Source: Conchocele bisecta (taxonomy: Eukaryota; Mollusca; Bivalvia; Lucinida; Thyasiridae). Taken from it: DNA of 64,000 bases. Under the pieces are notes generated by a model that was not told the DNA's origin, ran no database searches, and worked only from the letters and a program-made list of their open reading frames with translations. The translations under genes were made by a program, and so were the position numbers. Of this stretch, positions 63,793 to 64,000 are shown piece by piece (position 1 is the first letter of the stretch; every line of letters starts with the position of its first letter). Location of the stretch: positions 21,083,919 through 21,147,918 of the forward strand of contig CM055279.1 of the NCBI GenBank assembly GCA_029237695.1, written 5' to 3'.

Positions 63793-63953
63793 GTACATGG
63801 ACAACACATGGTATATATCTCGGGTATATATGTTACATAGGTGGCTCAGGCCAATAGATAGTTGGTAAATTTCACTTATTTTCCTCTTTGTCGCCTGAAT
63901 CGTTTGATAGCATCATGTGGAGCCAAGCTAAAATAGTCTGGCGGCAAACACTA

Positions 63954-64000
63954 GTGTCTGTTTTACGAAACCTGCCCAAACTTTACAGATATATCCAGAA
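63954..64000. repeat. left end of a MITE family F copy, cut by the window edge
   Basis: GTGTCTGTTTTACGAAACCT and GCCCAAACTTTACAG match the start of the copy at 41667. Confidence 0.6.

Overview
This window is eukaryotic DNA, most likely from a bivalve mollusc. The basis is one long intron-rich animal gene, introns packed with short foldback elements, GGTCAAGGTCA-rich repeats, and composite repeats built like the bivalve 'pearl' elements: about 160-bp tandem cores plus an ACGG-type microsatellite. The species cannot be named from the sequence alone.

The only clear host gene is on the + strand. It is the orthologue of UBE4B (UFD2-type ubiquitin conjugation factor E4 B), recognised from 21 coding exons between 1103 and 63792. 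Exon 1 encodes only MSELTPDE. Intron 1 is about 21 kb, and exons 2-21 lie between 22355 and 63792. Exons 12-21 carry much of the conserved UFD2 core. The C-terminal U-box lies beyond the right edge. Splice phases agree at every junction except around exon 11, which is out of frame by 2 nt (an extra GT or an assembly error). Three exon borders have been locally duplicated: exon 9 (a 102-bp in-frame acceptor duplication), exon 11 (a minisatellite that repeats the splice donor) and exon 16 (two upstream decayed copies).

Intron 1 holds the most unusual content. A 7.1-kb element (1803-8907) has near-identical terminal inverted repeats of about 370 bp and a 5-bp target duplication. It encodes a broken family-B DNA polymerase with N-terminal accessory domains: a possible OTU-like Cys box, a C2HC zinc finger and a Vsr-like endonuclease. 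On its other side it carries three short paralogous reading frames sharing a KKYGIG-type helix-turn-helix, a 42-aa putative myristoylated membrane microprotein and a 21-bp coding repeat array. I see no integrase, packaging ATPase, protease or capsid, so it is not a full Polinton. Next comes a roughly 4-kb block bounded on both sides by CCCTAA telomere-type repeats and filled with a GACGACCC/GCTACC-rich satellite. A dispersed GTAGTGTCCGTAACC motif follows, split by three tandem pearl-like elements.

The remaining introns are a nested record of small transposons. They include several palindromic MITE families, pogo-like elements with TA duplications, SINEs with 11-13 bp duplications, rolling-circle-like elements ending in a hairpin plus CTTG or CTAG, and one LINE fragment. 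No rRNA, tRNA or CRISPR locus was recognised.
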